This document shows positions 1 to 6,801 of a stretch of DNA of 7,385 nucleotides, in pieces. The stretch's first letter is position 1; the number at the start of each line of letters is the position of its first letter. A program made the translations under genes and the position numbers. The stretch is from assembly GCA_039796915.1 (NCBI GenBank), contig JBDKIU010000213.1, forward strand, positions 1 to 7,385, written 5' to 3'. This DNA is from REEB481 sp039796915 (GTDB taxonomy: Bacteria; Bacteroidota; Bacteroidia; NS11-12g; UBA955). The notes beneath the pieces are model-generated. The model was given only the letters and a program-made list of their open reading frames with translations, was not told the DNA's origin and made no database searches.

Positions 1-1461
1 ATTGGGACCGGTCACGCCGTGCATCACATATTGTTGTTTCTGGCTGCTCCAGTGAACCCGTTGCACCCAGAACCGCGCGATGCCGATAAGCACTTCCAAT
101 CCGCCTTCTTCCAGGAACGAACGGTCGCCGCTATGTTCCATGTAGGTATGAATGGCCCAGGCCATGGCGCCGTTGCGATGGATTTCCTCGAAGGTGATTT
201 CCCATTCGTTGTGGCATTCTTCGCCGTTCATCGTAACCATGGGGAAGAGCGCCGCACCATTCTCGAAGCCCAGTTTGGTGGCATTTTCGATGGCTTTTGG
301 CAGTTGGCGGTAACGGTATTCCAGCAGTTGCCGGCTGATGGATGCAGGTGCGGAAAGCAGGAAGAAAGGAATGCAATACGCTTCGGTATCCCAATAAGTG
401 CTGCCGCCGTATTTCTCGCCGGTAAATCCTTTCGGGCCGATGTTCAGTCGGGCGTCGGCGCCTGTATATGTTTGGTTGAGGTGGAAGATGTTGAACCTTA
501 CAGCCTGTTGTGCCGGAACATCACCTTCTATCACCACATCGCTGCGTTCCCAGATGGCGGCCCAGGCCAGTTCCTGGTCATGCTTATGTTGTTCGAAAGA
601 AATGGAACCAAGCGATTGCAGGAGGTTTAGCGCCATTTGTGCGGTATCGGCATCAGGGTAGCGGAAGTTGCTGCACAAAACACTGAATTTCTCCATGCGC
701 AACACATCGCCGGCCTTCACTTGGGCGGTAAACATGTGGCTGGCATTGGTTTCTGTACTTTGACCAATTCCTTGCAGCGCGTGTCCATTCAGCGCACAGT
801 GATTTCTGGTAGCGGTACTGAGCACCCATCCCAGTTTGCGGGTGCGCATACTCAGCGTGCTTTGTTCTTCAAACACCTGAACGCCGTTGGGCACTGATTC
901 CCAGAACAGTTCGTCGTAATTGCTGTCTTTGTTACGCACGGCGCCTTCATTGTACATGTTCACCCGGATGCCGGCGTTGAAGTTCAGCGCTTTCACCACA
1001 TATTCCATCGCAGCAAAATCAGGATGCTTCAGACTGTAGAATCGGGTACAGCGTACTTCAATACTTTTACCCAGTGGTGAGGTGGCGGTAAAGCTGCGGT
1101 GCAGCAAACCGCGCTTCATATCCAGTTCGCGGCGGAATGCTTCTACCTTCCAAACATTCAGGTCAAGCATTTCACCATCTATTTCCACAGAAAGTCCAAT
1201 CCAGTTGGTGCTGTTAAGCACCTTGGCGAAGTATTCCGGGTAGCCGTTTTTCCACCAGCCCACGCGTGTTTTATCGGGATAGTAAACACCACCGATGTAA
1301 CTGCCCTGCAAGGATTTACCTGAATATGTTTCTTCGAAGTTAGCCCTTTGTCCCATGAAGCCATTGCCGATGCTGCAAATGCTTTCGGCAACCTCGTGCA
1401 TGGCCGGGTTGAAACCTTCTTCAACGATGCTCCAGGGATCGTGCTTAAAGTATTGAATCAT
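1..1461 (-). CDS. malP: GH65 maltose phosphorylase, N-terminal 487 residues (3' end beyond window)
   Basis: Cytoplasmic inverting phosphorylase of glycoside hydrolase family 65; it should split maltose with phosphate into beta-glucose-1-phosphate and glucose. The frame is open from ATG 1461 to the left edge. No signal peptide is visible. The N-terminal beta-sandwich domain covers roughly residues 1-270 (SIGNGFMGQRANFEE near 30-44). The (alpha/alpha)6 barrel then begins, with GPKGFTGEKYGG at 342-353 and YWDTEAY at 356-362. A family-typical stretch follows at about 405-436 (FPMVT..GEECHNEWEITFEEIHRNGA). The visible part ends in HGVTGPN (481-487). In maltose phosphorylases this is followed directly by the catalytic Glu, so the general acid is probably residue 488, just outside the window. 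The CHNEWEITFEEIHRNGA motif fits maltose phosphorylases better than trehalose or kojibiose phosphorylases (recalled, not aligned). Third gene of the operon, 18 bp after pgmB. Family is very likely; maltose specificity is probable. Confidence 0.88.
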   Translation of the reverse strand, partial: MIQYFKHDPWSIVEEGFNPAMHEVAESICSIGNGFMGQRANFEETYSGKSLQGSYIGGVYYPDKTRVGWWKNGYPEYFAKVLNSTNWIGLSVEIDGEMLDLNVWKVEAFRRELDMKRGLLHRSFTATSPLGKSIEVRCTRFYSLKHPDFAAMEYVVKALNFNAGIRVNMYNEGAVRNKDSNYDELFWESVPNGVQVFEEQSTLSMRTRKLGWVLSTATRNHCALNGHALQGIGQSTETNASHMFTAQVKAGDVLRMEKFSVLCSNFRYPDADTAQMALNLLQSLGSISFEQHKHDQELAWAAIWERSDVVIEGDVPAQQAVRFNIFHLNQTYTGADARLNIGPKGFTGEKYGGSTYWDTEAYCIPFFLLSAPASISRQLLEYRYRQLPKAIENATKLGFENGAALFPMVTMNGEECHNEWEITFEEIHRNGAMAWAIHTYMEHSGDRSFLEEGGLEVLIGIARFWVQRVHWSSQKQQYVMHGVTGPN

Positions 1462-1479
1462 GATGCGGGGAACTCAGGT

Positions 1480-2115
1480 TTAATGATGCGGTACAAACGA
1501 GGCCAGCGATGGAATAACCACGGAAGCTCCGTGAAGTGATTCGGGGTTGCCGATGCCAATGGCCCTGCATCCGGCAGCGATTGCGGCCTGTATTCCGGAA
1601 GGCGCGTCTTCAAAAACAATGCATTCCTCCGGTTGCAGGTTCAGCATGGCTGCGGCTTTCAGAAAGGTTTCCGGATGGGGTTTTCCGTTTTCCACGATGC
1701 TGCCGTCCACAATGGCGTCGAACATGTGGGCAATGTTCAATTTATCGAGTACCAGTTTGGCATTTTTACTGGCGGAACCGAGTGCCACGCCGATGTTTTT
1801 TGCTTTGGCTTCTTCCAGAAAAAGAAGGGTTCCGGGGAATAAATCGGCGGGACTCATGCCGGCAACCATTTCCAGGTACCATTGGTTTTTTCGTTCCATG
1901 TCGCGTTGCAGCAACGTTGGATCCGGTGCAATGCCAGCCTTGTTCAGGATATAGCGCAAGGAAGCTTCACGGTCAACGCCTTTCAGCTGTTCATGGTCAT
2001 GCTGATTGAGGCTGATACCGTATTCTTCAGCCAACCTGCTCCAGGCTTTGAAATGAAACACTGCGGTATCACAAATCACCCCGTCTAAATCCAGGATGTA
2101 TCCTTTAACACTCAT
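1480..2115 (-). CDS. pgmB: Beta-phosphoglucomutase (HAD superfamily)
   Basis: Converts beta-glucose-1-phosphate, the GH65 product, to glucose-6-phosphate through a beta-glucose-1,6-bisphosphate intermediate in the cytoplasm. The protein has 211 residues, close to the roughly 220 usual for the family. HAD motif I is LDLDGVICDT, with nucleophile D9 and acid/base D11. T17 and H21 follow as in known beta-PGMs. The cap domain carries the substrate loop KGVDRE with R49. Motif II is GSAS (S114), motif III is GKPHPE (K145), and motif IV is VFEDAPSGI (E169, D170). These positions agree within one residue with the well-studied Lactococcus enzyme as I remember it. All catalytic residues are present, so it should be active. 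The start at 2115 lies 9 bp after the kinase stop and has no clear Shine-Dalgarno sequence. The tight spacing to both neighbours implies co-transcription. Confidence 0.95.
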   Translation of the reverse strand: MSVKGYILDLDGVICDTAVFHFKAWSRLAEEYGISLNQHDHEQLKGVDREASLRYILNKAGIAPDPTLLQRDMERKNQWYLEMVAGMSPADLFPGTLLFLEEAKAKNIGVALGSASKNAKLVLDKLNIAHMFDAIVDGSIVENGKPHPETFLKAAAMLNLQPEECIVFEDAPSGIQAAIAAGCRAIGIGNPESLHGASVVIPSLASFVPHH

Positions 2116-2124
2116 AAAAAGGAT

Positions 2125-2985
2125 TTAAACGCTTAGGATTCCTGATTGTTTCAGGTGGTATTGTACCAGATTTTTTACCGGTTCCCGGGTAATGACACCA
2201 ACGTGCAGGCGATGGATTTTGCAGGCTTCGCGCAACAAATCGGAGAAATGATAAGCTACGGAGCCAACGAAATGAACCGGCACATCCTGGTGGTTTTCAT
2301 ATTTCCAGATGTGGATGTTGATGAACTTGCTGAAGCCGTTGTACATGAAGTCACGGACCCATGCATGCTGGCTGCGGCTGCTCAGGAAACGCATGAAGGA
2401 AGCCAGGTACACATTGGCATTGGGCAAATTATATACATGCTCAAAAATGCCTTCTTTGGTAAGGCCATAAGATTCAATCAGGCCTTGATGAATATCCTCC
2501 GGAAGTTCTTTATACAGGAACAGGCGCAACAATTCTTTGCCGTACCAGGTTCCACCGGCCTCGTCGCCGAGTACATAACCAAGCGCAGGTACTTTTTCAT
2601 GGATATTTTTCCCGTCGAAATAGCAGCTGTTTGAACCTGTGCCCAGGATACAGGCAATTCCGGGTTCTGTTCCACAGGTGGCATAAGCGGCTCCCGTTAA
2701 ATCGTGGTCAACGGTAACTGCCGCGTTGGGGAATACTTCCCGAAGCGCATCAATAAGCACCTCGTTGCGCTCCGGACTGCTGCAGCCGGCGCCGTAGAAA
2801 TACACTTCGCGAACCTGTGAGGCTTGTGCGTGCAACGCAGTGTTTTTCCTGATTTCGGAGGCCACAAGTTCTGTGCTGTGAAAGAATGGGTTAAAACCCA
2901 TTGTATGGAACTGCTGCTCTTCGCCTTGCGGGTTTACTAAAACCCAATCGCACTTCGTGCTTCCGCTGTCTGCTATCAGTAACAT
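2125..2985 (-). CDS. BadF/BadG-type sugar kinase (N-acetylglucosamine kinase-like)
   Basis: ATP-dependent sugar kinase of the BadF/BadG/BcrA/BcrD ATPase family (ASKHA fold), 286 residues. The phosphate-1 motif is at the N-terminus (ADSGSTKCDW, 5-14). VDHDLTGAA (92-100) contains the likely catalytic base D95. Phosphate-2 is ILGTGSNS (113-120), followed by GYVLGDEAGGTWYGK (136-150). The adenosine motif is VHFVGSVAYHF (237-247). The reading frame extends upstream to 3117, but that would add 44 residues running through the operator and overlap the divergent regulator. The start at 2985 (MLLIADSGSTK) is the usual family N-terminus. It is the first gene of the operon. Known relatives phosphorylate GlcNAc or glucosamine. 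Beside maltose phosphorylase, phosphorylation of the released glucose is an inference from context and the substrate is unproven. An amino-sugar salvage role remains possible. Confidence 0.88.
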   Translation of the reverse strand: MLLIADSGSTKCDWVLVNPQGEEQQFHTMGFNPFFHSTELVASEIRKNTALHAQASQVREVYFYGAGCSSPERNEVLIDALREVFPNAAVTVDHDLTGAAYATCGTEPGIACILGTGSNSCYFDGKNIHEKVPALGYVLGDEAGGTWYGKELLRLFLYKELPEDIHQGLIESYGLTKEGIFEHVYNLPNANVYLASFMRFLSSRSQHAWVRDFMYNGFSKFINIHIWKYENHQDVPVHFVGSVAYHFSDLLREACKIHRLHVGVITREPVKNLVQYHLKQSGILSV

Positions 2986-3122
2986 GGGGAAATAATCTGC
3001 CGGCAAGATAATACATTTTCTTAGTGTATAAATGACACTAAGTTTAAATATGCATTTTGGCATCAGGGGGAAAAATCGTTGAAAGGCGGATAAGAGCGGG
3101 AGGTTTATTTTGCGCACTGGAG
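2986..3122. promoter_or_regulatory. Divergent intergenic control region
   Basis: This 137-bp gap separates the start of the sugar operon (minus strand) from the start of the regulator (plus strand). Its operon side is AT-rich, and it must hold both promoters. On the minus strand, TATCTTGC (3010-3003) loosely resembles the Bacteroidota -7 box TAnnTTTG. On the plus strand, TTATTTTG (3105-3112) is a similarly imperfect match. Neither has a well-placed TTG -33 element, so exact promoters are uncertain. The 23-bp palindrome inside this region would cover the -33 zone of the minus-strand candidate. Confidence 0.6.
3020..3042. promoter_or_regulatory. Operator-like palindrome, probable binding site of the adjacent Nudix-type regulator
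   Basis: Perfect 8-bp inverted arms, CTTAGTGT and ACACTAAG, flank a 7-bp AT-rich spacer (ATAAATG), 23 bp in all. The centre-to-centre distance of the arms is 15 bp, suited to a dimeric winged-helix regulator. It lies 35 bp upstream of the kinase start and 80 bp upstream of the regulator start. There is no T-run on either side, so it does not look like a terminator. I noticed no second copy elsewhere in the window. Palindromes with AGTGT/ACACT-like halves are, as far as I recall, common among NrtR-family operators, but the match to this protein is inferred from location. Confidence 0.7.
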
Positions 3123-3893
3123 ATGTCTGGAAATAAGAATCTGAATCCGCATGTTTCTGTGGATTGCGTGATCTTCGGTTACGCAGAGCAGCAGTTGAAA
3201 CTGCTGCTCATCCGTCGTTCCCTGCCAGCTGCGCAACAAGATGCCGATCGTTTTCTCGCATTGCCAGGCGATTTGGTGTTGGAAGACGAAGATTTAGACC
3301 AGGCTGCAAAACGAGTATTGAAGGAACTTACCGGCCTCGACAATGTCTTCCTCGAGCAATTTGCCGCCTTTGGCGCTCCTGAGCGGGTGAAGAAAGAAAA
3401 GGACAAACAATGGCTCCGTTCCGTGCGAGAAAATCCGGAGGCGCGGGTAATCACCGTGGCGTTTTTCAGCCTGATTGATGCCGCAGCCTGCCGCTTACAG
3501 CCGGGATCGTTTAGTGCGCAGGCTGTTTGGGTTCCCATCAGCGAAGTTCCCGAGCTGGCATTCGACCATAACGAAATTTTTGAACACGCGCTGGACGAGC
3601 TCAAACGGAAAATTCAGCTGCGTCCCATTGGCTTCGAGCTGCTTCCGGAAAAGTTCACCTTGAGCGAGTTGCAAAGCCTTTATGAAGCCATTTTGGGCCG
3701 GGAACTCGACAAGCGCAACTTCCGCAGGAAGCTGCTCCGCAGCGGATTCCTTGAGGCTTTGGAAGAAAAGCAGCAAGGTGTGGCCAATAAGCCGGCGCAG
3801 TTTTATCAACTCAACCGGAAAAAGTACGAAGCCTTAGGCACCGGCTATGTGAATCTGCGCCTGGAAGGTGACGATGATTATTTCCTGAATTGA
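3123..3893 (+). CDS. NrtR/AraR-like transcriptional regulator (Nudix domain plus winged helix)
   Basis: 256-residue DNA-binding regulator, probably controlling the divergent sugar operon and itself. Residues 10-150 form a Nudix fold (HVSVDCVIFGY at 10-20, LLLIRRS at 28-33, LPGD at 47-50). The Nudix box region (49-71) is degenerate. Aligned to GX5EX7REUXEEXGU it has D55, K63, R64 and K67 in place of E, R, E and E. Only E68 is retained, so hydrolase activity is unlikely. The C-terminal winged helix runs from about 172 to 235 and includes FTLSELQSLYEAILGRELDKRNFRRKLL, the typical NrtR wing-helix signature. Known members sense ADP-ribose (NrtR, NAD metabolism) or L-arabinose (Bacteroides AraR). 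Here the divergent operon suggests a maltose- or glucose-related ligand, which is inference. ATG 3123 is preferred over TTG 3057, which would add 22 residues lacking Nudix character. Confidence 0.88.
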   Translation: MSGNKNLNPHVSVDCVIFGYAEQQLKLLLIRRSLPAAQQDADRFLALPGDLVLEDEDLDQAAKRVLKELTGLDNVFLEQFAAFGAPERVKKEKDKQWLRSVRENPEARVITVAFFSLIDAAACRLQPGSFSAQAVWVPISEVPELAFDHNEIFEHALDELKRKIQLRPIGFELLPEKFTLSELQSLYEAILGRELDKRNFRRKLLRSGFLEALEEKQQGVANKPAQFYQLNRKKYEALGTGYVNLRLEGDDDYFLN

Positions 3894-3949
3894 TAAAGAT
3901 CCTGGAGTTTCAGTCATACCACTCGTGTGCCTGCTGTTAACTTGCAGGA

Positions 3950-4474
3950 ATGAAAATACTGTTGGCCTTTGCTCTTGCCGCGCTGGTAGCGGTGTTGTGG
4001 GTTGCCTGTCGCCCGGCAAAAAACCTTCCGGTGGTCCAGGTTGATTTGAAGAAATACCAGGGCAGGTGGTATGAAATCTCCAGCATTCCGCTGCGATTTT
4101 CCAGGAATTGCGCCTGCACCTTTGCCGAATATGCCGCCGATGAACAAGGCTTCGTTCGGGTGTACAATCAATGTCTGAATACCAAATCAAACAGCATCGA
4201 CAGCATACGTGGGAAAGCATTTCCGGTGAAAAACAGCGGAAACGGGAAGCTACGCGTGCAGTTTTTCTGGCCCTTCCGTGGAGATTACTACATCATTGAC
4301 CTGGACAGCAACTACAGGCACGCTATGGTCGGTTCTCCAAACCGAAACACCCTATGGATTTTGTGCAGGGAGCGGACCATGGATGAAACTACCTATCAGC
4401 AGTTGTTGCAGAAAGCCACCGGACTTGGCTTTGATGTGGGTCGCCTGAAGAAAACCAGGCAGGATTGCCCTTGA
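3950..4474 (+). CDS. blc: Bacterial lipocalin, probable lipoprotein (Blc-like)
   Basis: 174-residue lipocalin of the Blc/apolipoprotein D type, a beta-barrel that binds lipids or small hydrophobic ligands in the periplasm or at the outer membrane. A hydrophobic signal segment (3-19) ends at C20, a likely lipidation site. Trp at -3 makes the lipobox non-canonical, although Bacteroidota are permissive. Lipocalin motif 1 is YQGRWYEISSIPLRF (36-50) with G38, W40 and Y41. The second conserved block is GDYYIIDLDSNYRHAMVG (111-128), followed by LWILCRE (135-141). The C-terminal LKKTRQ matches the family's closing motif. Cysteines at 54, 56, 75, 139 and 173 could form disulfides after export. It starts 56 bp after the regulator on the same strand and may be co-transcribed, but no functional tie to sugar metabolism is visible. 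Its own promoter was not found. Confidence 0.92.
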   Translation: MKILLAFALAALVAVLWVACRPAKNLPVVQVDLKKYQGRWYEISSIPLRFSRNCACTFAEYAADEQGFVRVYNQCLNTKSNSIDSIRGKAFPVKNSGNGKLRVQFFWPFRGDYYIIDLDSNYRHAMVGSPNRNTLWILCRERTMDETTYQQLLQKATGLGFDVGRLKKTRQDCP

Positions 4475-4510
4475 TACTTCCCCAAGCACATCACGGGTGC
4501 ATTGAAGCAT

Positions 4511-4542
4511 AAAAAACCCGAGGGATTGAAATCCCCCGGGTT
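4511..4542 (-). terminator. Rho-independent terminator for the S46 peptidase gene
   Basis: Read on the minus strand, a 12-bp hairpin (AACCCG and GGGAT blocks pairing with ATCCC and CGGGTT, one internal mismatch) surrounds a 4-nt loop at 4527-4530. It is followed directly by a T-run at 4516-4511. It lies 22 bp beyond the peptidase stop codon. On the plus strand no T-run follows, so it probably does not terminate the lipocalin transcript efficiently, although the stem itself is symmetric. Confidence 0.88.
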
Positions 4543-4564
4543 CATATCATTTCGTGGCTGAACC

Positions 4565-6736
4565 TCAGCGCACAATTTTCATTTCATTCAGCAGGTGTCC
4601 GGCGCCGCCGAACTTATCCATGATGAACAGCGTGTAGCGCACGTCCAGAGAGATGGTACGCTGCAGTTCAGGTTCAAAGGCAAAGTCAGAAGAGATGGCT
4701 TCCCAGTTGCCGTCGAAAGCGGTACCAATCAGGTGGCCTTCTGCATTCAGCACGGGGCTTCCGCTGTTTCCGCCGGTGATGTCGTGGTTGGTCAGGAAGC
4801 ATACGGGCAGATTTCCTTCGGCGTTGGCATACGTACCAAAATCCTTGTTGCGCAGCATGTCAATCAGCTTTTTCGGAGCGTCGAATTCAACATCGCCCGG
4901 AGTGTATTTCTCCAGAACACCTTTCTGCGTGGTCATTTCGTTGTAATGAACGGCATCGCGTGCATCGTAGCTGAGCACAGAACCGTAGGTAAGGCGCATG
5001 GTGGCGTTGGCATCGGGTGTAATCAGTTTGCCGTCGCGGTTCATTTCGAGCATGGCGCTTTGGAACAAGCGGTTGGCGCGTGCAAGCTTGGTGTTGATAT
5101 CCATCATCACAGGCTGCAGCTCAGCATTCTTCTTCATAAAGGCCTTCCAGATTACCATCACCGGATCTTTGCTGATGGAAGCAGATGGCTTGGCAAGGAA
5201 TGCTTTCAGCCTGGCCGCGTCGGTAAAGATGGAACGCTTGAACATGTCAGCAGCCAGTGCCTTGTAATCGTTTTTGTATTTGGCAATCCAGTTGCGGAAC
5301 TCCAATGGCTGTAAGGTTGGATCAAGTCCTTCATAAACCATTTTCATCATGGCTGCCAGCACATTCTGTTCAATGGGCGCATAAAACTCGCGGTAGGTTT
5401 CATCCACGGTGGCAAGCATTTTCTCAGCCATGGCTTTGGCGTCTGCTTGTTTGGCTTTATCGGCCAGCATGTCGGCCAGATCAATATAGGAAGCAGCAAC
5501 GGAGAACGGCTGACTGTTGAAGATGGCTTCTCCGAGGTACAGGCCAAACATGCCGTATTGATTCATGCCCTGATAAGCTTCATCATACAAGCCCATCACT
5601 TCGCCATAGGTGGCCTTGCGCACTTCTTCAGCGTTCATCCAGGCCTCAAAAGCACGCTCTTCGCTTTTGCGGCGATCGTAGATGTTCAGTTTTTTCAAGC
5701 CATCGCGTTCGCCCATGAACTTCTTCCAATAGTTGCTCAGACCGGCGTATTTGTCGGCATACATCAGCTTGATGGCCGGGTCTTTGAACATATACTCTTC
5801 GTACAGGTCGAGGATGCTTCTGCGCACATCCACACGAGCAGGACGGTCTTTGTCGCTGAAGTAGCGGATGCCTTCGCTGTAGGTATAGCGGGAGGTTCTG
5901 CCCGGATAACCCATAATCATGGAGAAATCGCCCTGTTTGATGCCTTTCAGCGAAATGGGGAAGAAGTGTTTGGGAGCGTAAGGCTTGTTGCCGGCGTTGT
6001 ATTCGGCAGGCTTGTTGTCGGCGCCCACGTAAATACGGAACATGCTGAAGTCGGCGGTATGGCGTGGCCACATCCAGTTGTCGGTTTCGCCACCAAACTT
6101 TCCGATGTTCTGTGGAGGTGTTCCAACCAGACGAATGTCTTTATACACCATGTAATACATGGCCAGGAAGCGGTTTCCGTTGTAAAAGGGAACCAGTTCA
6201 ACTTTGTATTCGTTGCCCTGTTCTTTTTCGCCATCGGCAAGTTTTTTGGTGATTTTGTCCACTGCTTCTTTCACCGCCTTGTTGCGTTCAGCTTCGGGGC
6301 CGTTGATGGCGATGCCGTCCAGCACCATATCGCTCACATCTTCCACCTTTGCCAGCAGGGCAATATGGAAGTTGGCGGGGCGTTCCTGGCTTTGGTCTTT
6401 AGCCCAGAAACCATTTTCAAGGATGTTGTCGGCGGTGGTGCTCAGCTCCTGAATGGCGCCGAAACCGCAGTGGTGGTTGGTCAGGAACAGGCCCTGTTCG
6501 CTGATGATTTCACCGGAACAGAACATCCTGCCCTGTTTGGTGGTAAGCCTTACCACCGCGTCTTTGAGGCAGCTTTTGTTGATGCTGTAAATGTCGTCAG
6601 CCGTTAATTTCAGGCCTTTGGCCTGCATGGCGTCCTGCAGTTTGGCCAGCATAGTCAGCGGCCACATGCCTTCGTCGGCGCGCAGCTGCATGCCTGCAAA
6701 GGCGCCCAGGATCAGGGAAAGTATGAGTTTTTTCAT
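4565..6736 (-). CDS. dpp7: S46 family dipeptidyl-peptidase, DPP7-like
   Basis: Exported serine exopeptidase that releases N-terminal dipeptides from oligopeptides in the periplasm, feeding amino-acid catabolism. It has 723 residues, normal for S46 (about 710-725). The signal peptide MKKLILSLILGAFAGMQLRA is probably cut after A20, leaving DEGMWPL, the usual mature start. The chymotrypsin-type catalytic residues are H89 (TNHHCG), D229 (RHTADF, assigned by position) and S658 (GGNSGSP). The WMWPRHT block (221-227) is family-defining. The residue 18 after the catalytic Ser is G676 (FDGNWE). In studied enzymes Gly here goes with hydrophobic P1 preference (DPP7), and Arg with acidic P1 preference (DPP11). 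The frame extends to 6802, but the start at 6736 is chosen because it places the signal peptide at the N-terminus. It ends at a strong terminator. Confidence 0.95.
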   Translation of the reverse strand: MKKLILSLILGAFAGMQLRADEGMWPLTMLAKLQDAMQAKGLKLTADDIYSINKSCLKDAVVRLTTKQGRMFCSGEIISEQGLFLTNHHCGFGAIQELSTTADNILENGFWAKDQSQERPANFHIALLAKVEDVSDMVLDGIAINGPEAERNKAVKEAVDKITKKLADGEKEQGNEYKVELVPFYNGNRFLAMYYMVYKDIRLVGTPPQNIGKFGGETDNWMWPRHTADFSMFRIYVGADNKPAEYNAGNKPYAPKHFFPISLKGIKQGDFSMIMGYPGRTSRYTYSEGIRYFSDKDRPARVDVRRSILDLYEEYMFKDPAIKLMYADKYAGLSNYWKKFMGERDGLKKLNIYDRRKSEERAFEAWMNAEEVRKATYGEVMGLYDEAYQGMNQYGMFGLYLGEAIFNSQPFSVAASYIDLADMLADKAKQADAKAMAEKMLATVDETYREFYAPIEQNVLAAMMKMVYEGLDPTLQPLEFRNWIAKYKNDYKALAADMFKRSIFTDAARLKAFLAKPSASISKDPVMVIWKAFMKKNAELQPVMMDINTKLARANRLFQSAMLEMNRDGKLITPDANATMRLTYGSVLSYDARDAVHYNEMTTQKGVLEKYTPGDVEFDAPKKLIDMLRNKDFGTYANAEGNLPVCFLTNHDITGGNSGSPVLNAEGHLIGTAFDGNWEAISSDFAFEPELQRTISLDVRYTLFIMDKFGGAGHLLNEMKIVR

Positions 6737-6758
6737 GATTGCTTGGGGAAACAACGGG

Positions 6759-6766
6759 CAAATATC
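6759..6766 (-). promoter_or_regulatory. Possible -7 promoter box upstream of the S46 peptidase
   Basis: Read on the minus strand the sequence is GATATTTG, one mismatch from the Bacteroidota -7 consensus TAnnTTTG. It lies 22 bp upstream of the chosen ATG. No TTG is seen at the expected -33 distance, so this is a weak candidate. The alternative is transcription continuing from the MFS gene, whose stop is only 65 bp upstream of the peptidase start. Confidence 0.3.
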
Positions 6767-6801
6767 CGTTTTTCCTGCCTCATTTCCGGTTTTGGCCGGC
6801 A

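Noticed and set aside
19..630. 203-codon plus-strand open frame
   Set aside because: Antisense to the GH65 coding region, which has clear family motifs on the minus strand. No domain was recognised in the plus-strand product.
2998..3005. TGCCGGCA palindrome near the kinase start
   Set aside because: Only 8 bp with no spacer. A similar GCCGGC core also occurs near 6795, so it is probably chance at this base composition.
3020..3042. Palindrome as a terminator hairpin
   Set aside because: No T-run follows on either strand, the stem is only 8 bp and AT-rich, and it lies between two divergent gene starts where no transcript needs ending.
2986..3117. 44-residue N-terminal extension of the sugar kinase
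   Set aside because: It would read through the palindrome and the divergent promoter region, and the family N-terminus starts exactly at MLLIADSGSTK.
3057..3122. TTG start adding 22 residues to the regulator
   Set aside because: The extra residues have no Nudix character and a normal ATG lies immediately before the conserved domain.
4595..5314. 239-codon plus-strand open frame
   Set aside because: Antisense shadow of the C-terminal part of the S46 peptidase, including the catalytic Ser region.
5447..6607. 386-codon plus-strand open frame
   Set aside because: It lies wholly antisense within the S46 peptidase gene, whose signal peptide and catalytic motifs are all in the minus-strand frame. 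The translation shows no recognisable domain and reflects codon bias of the real gene.
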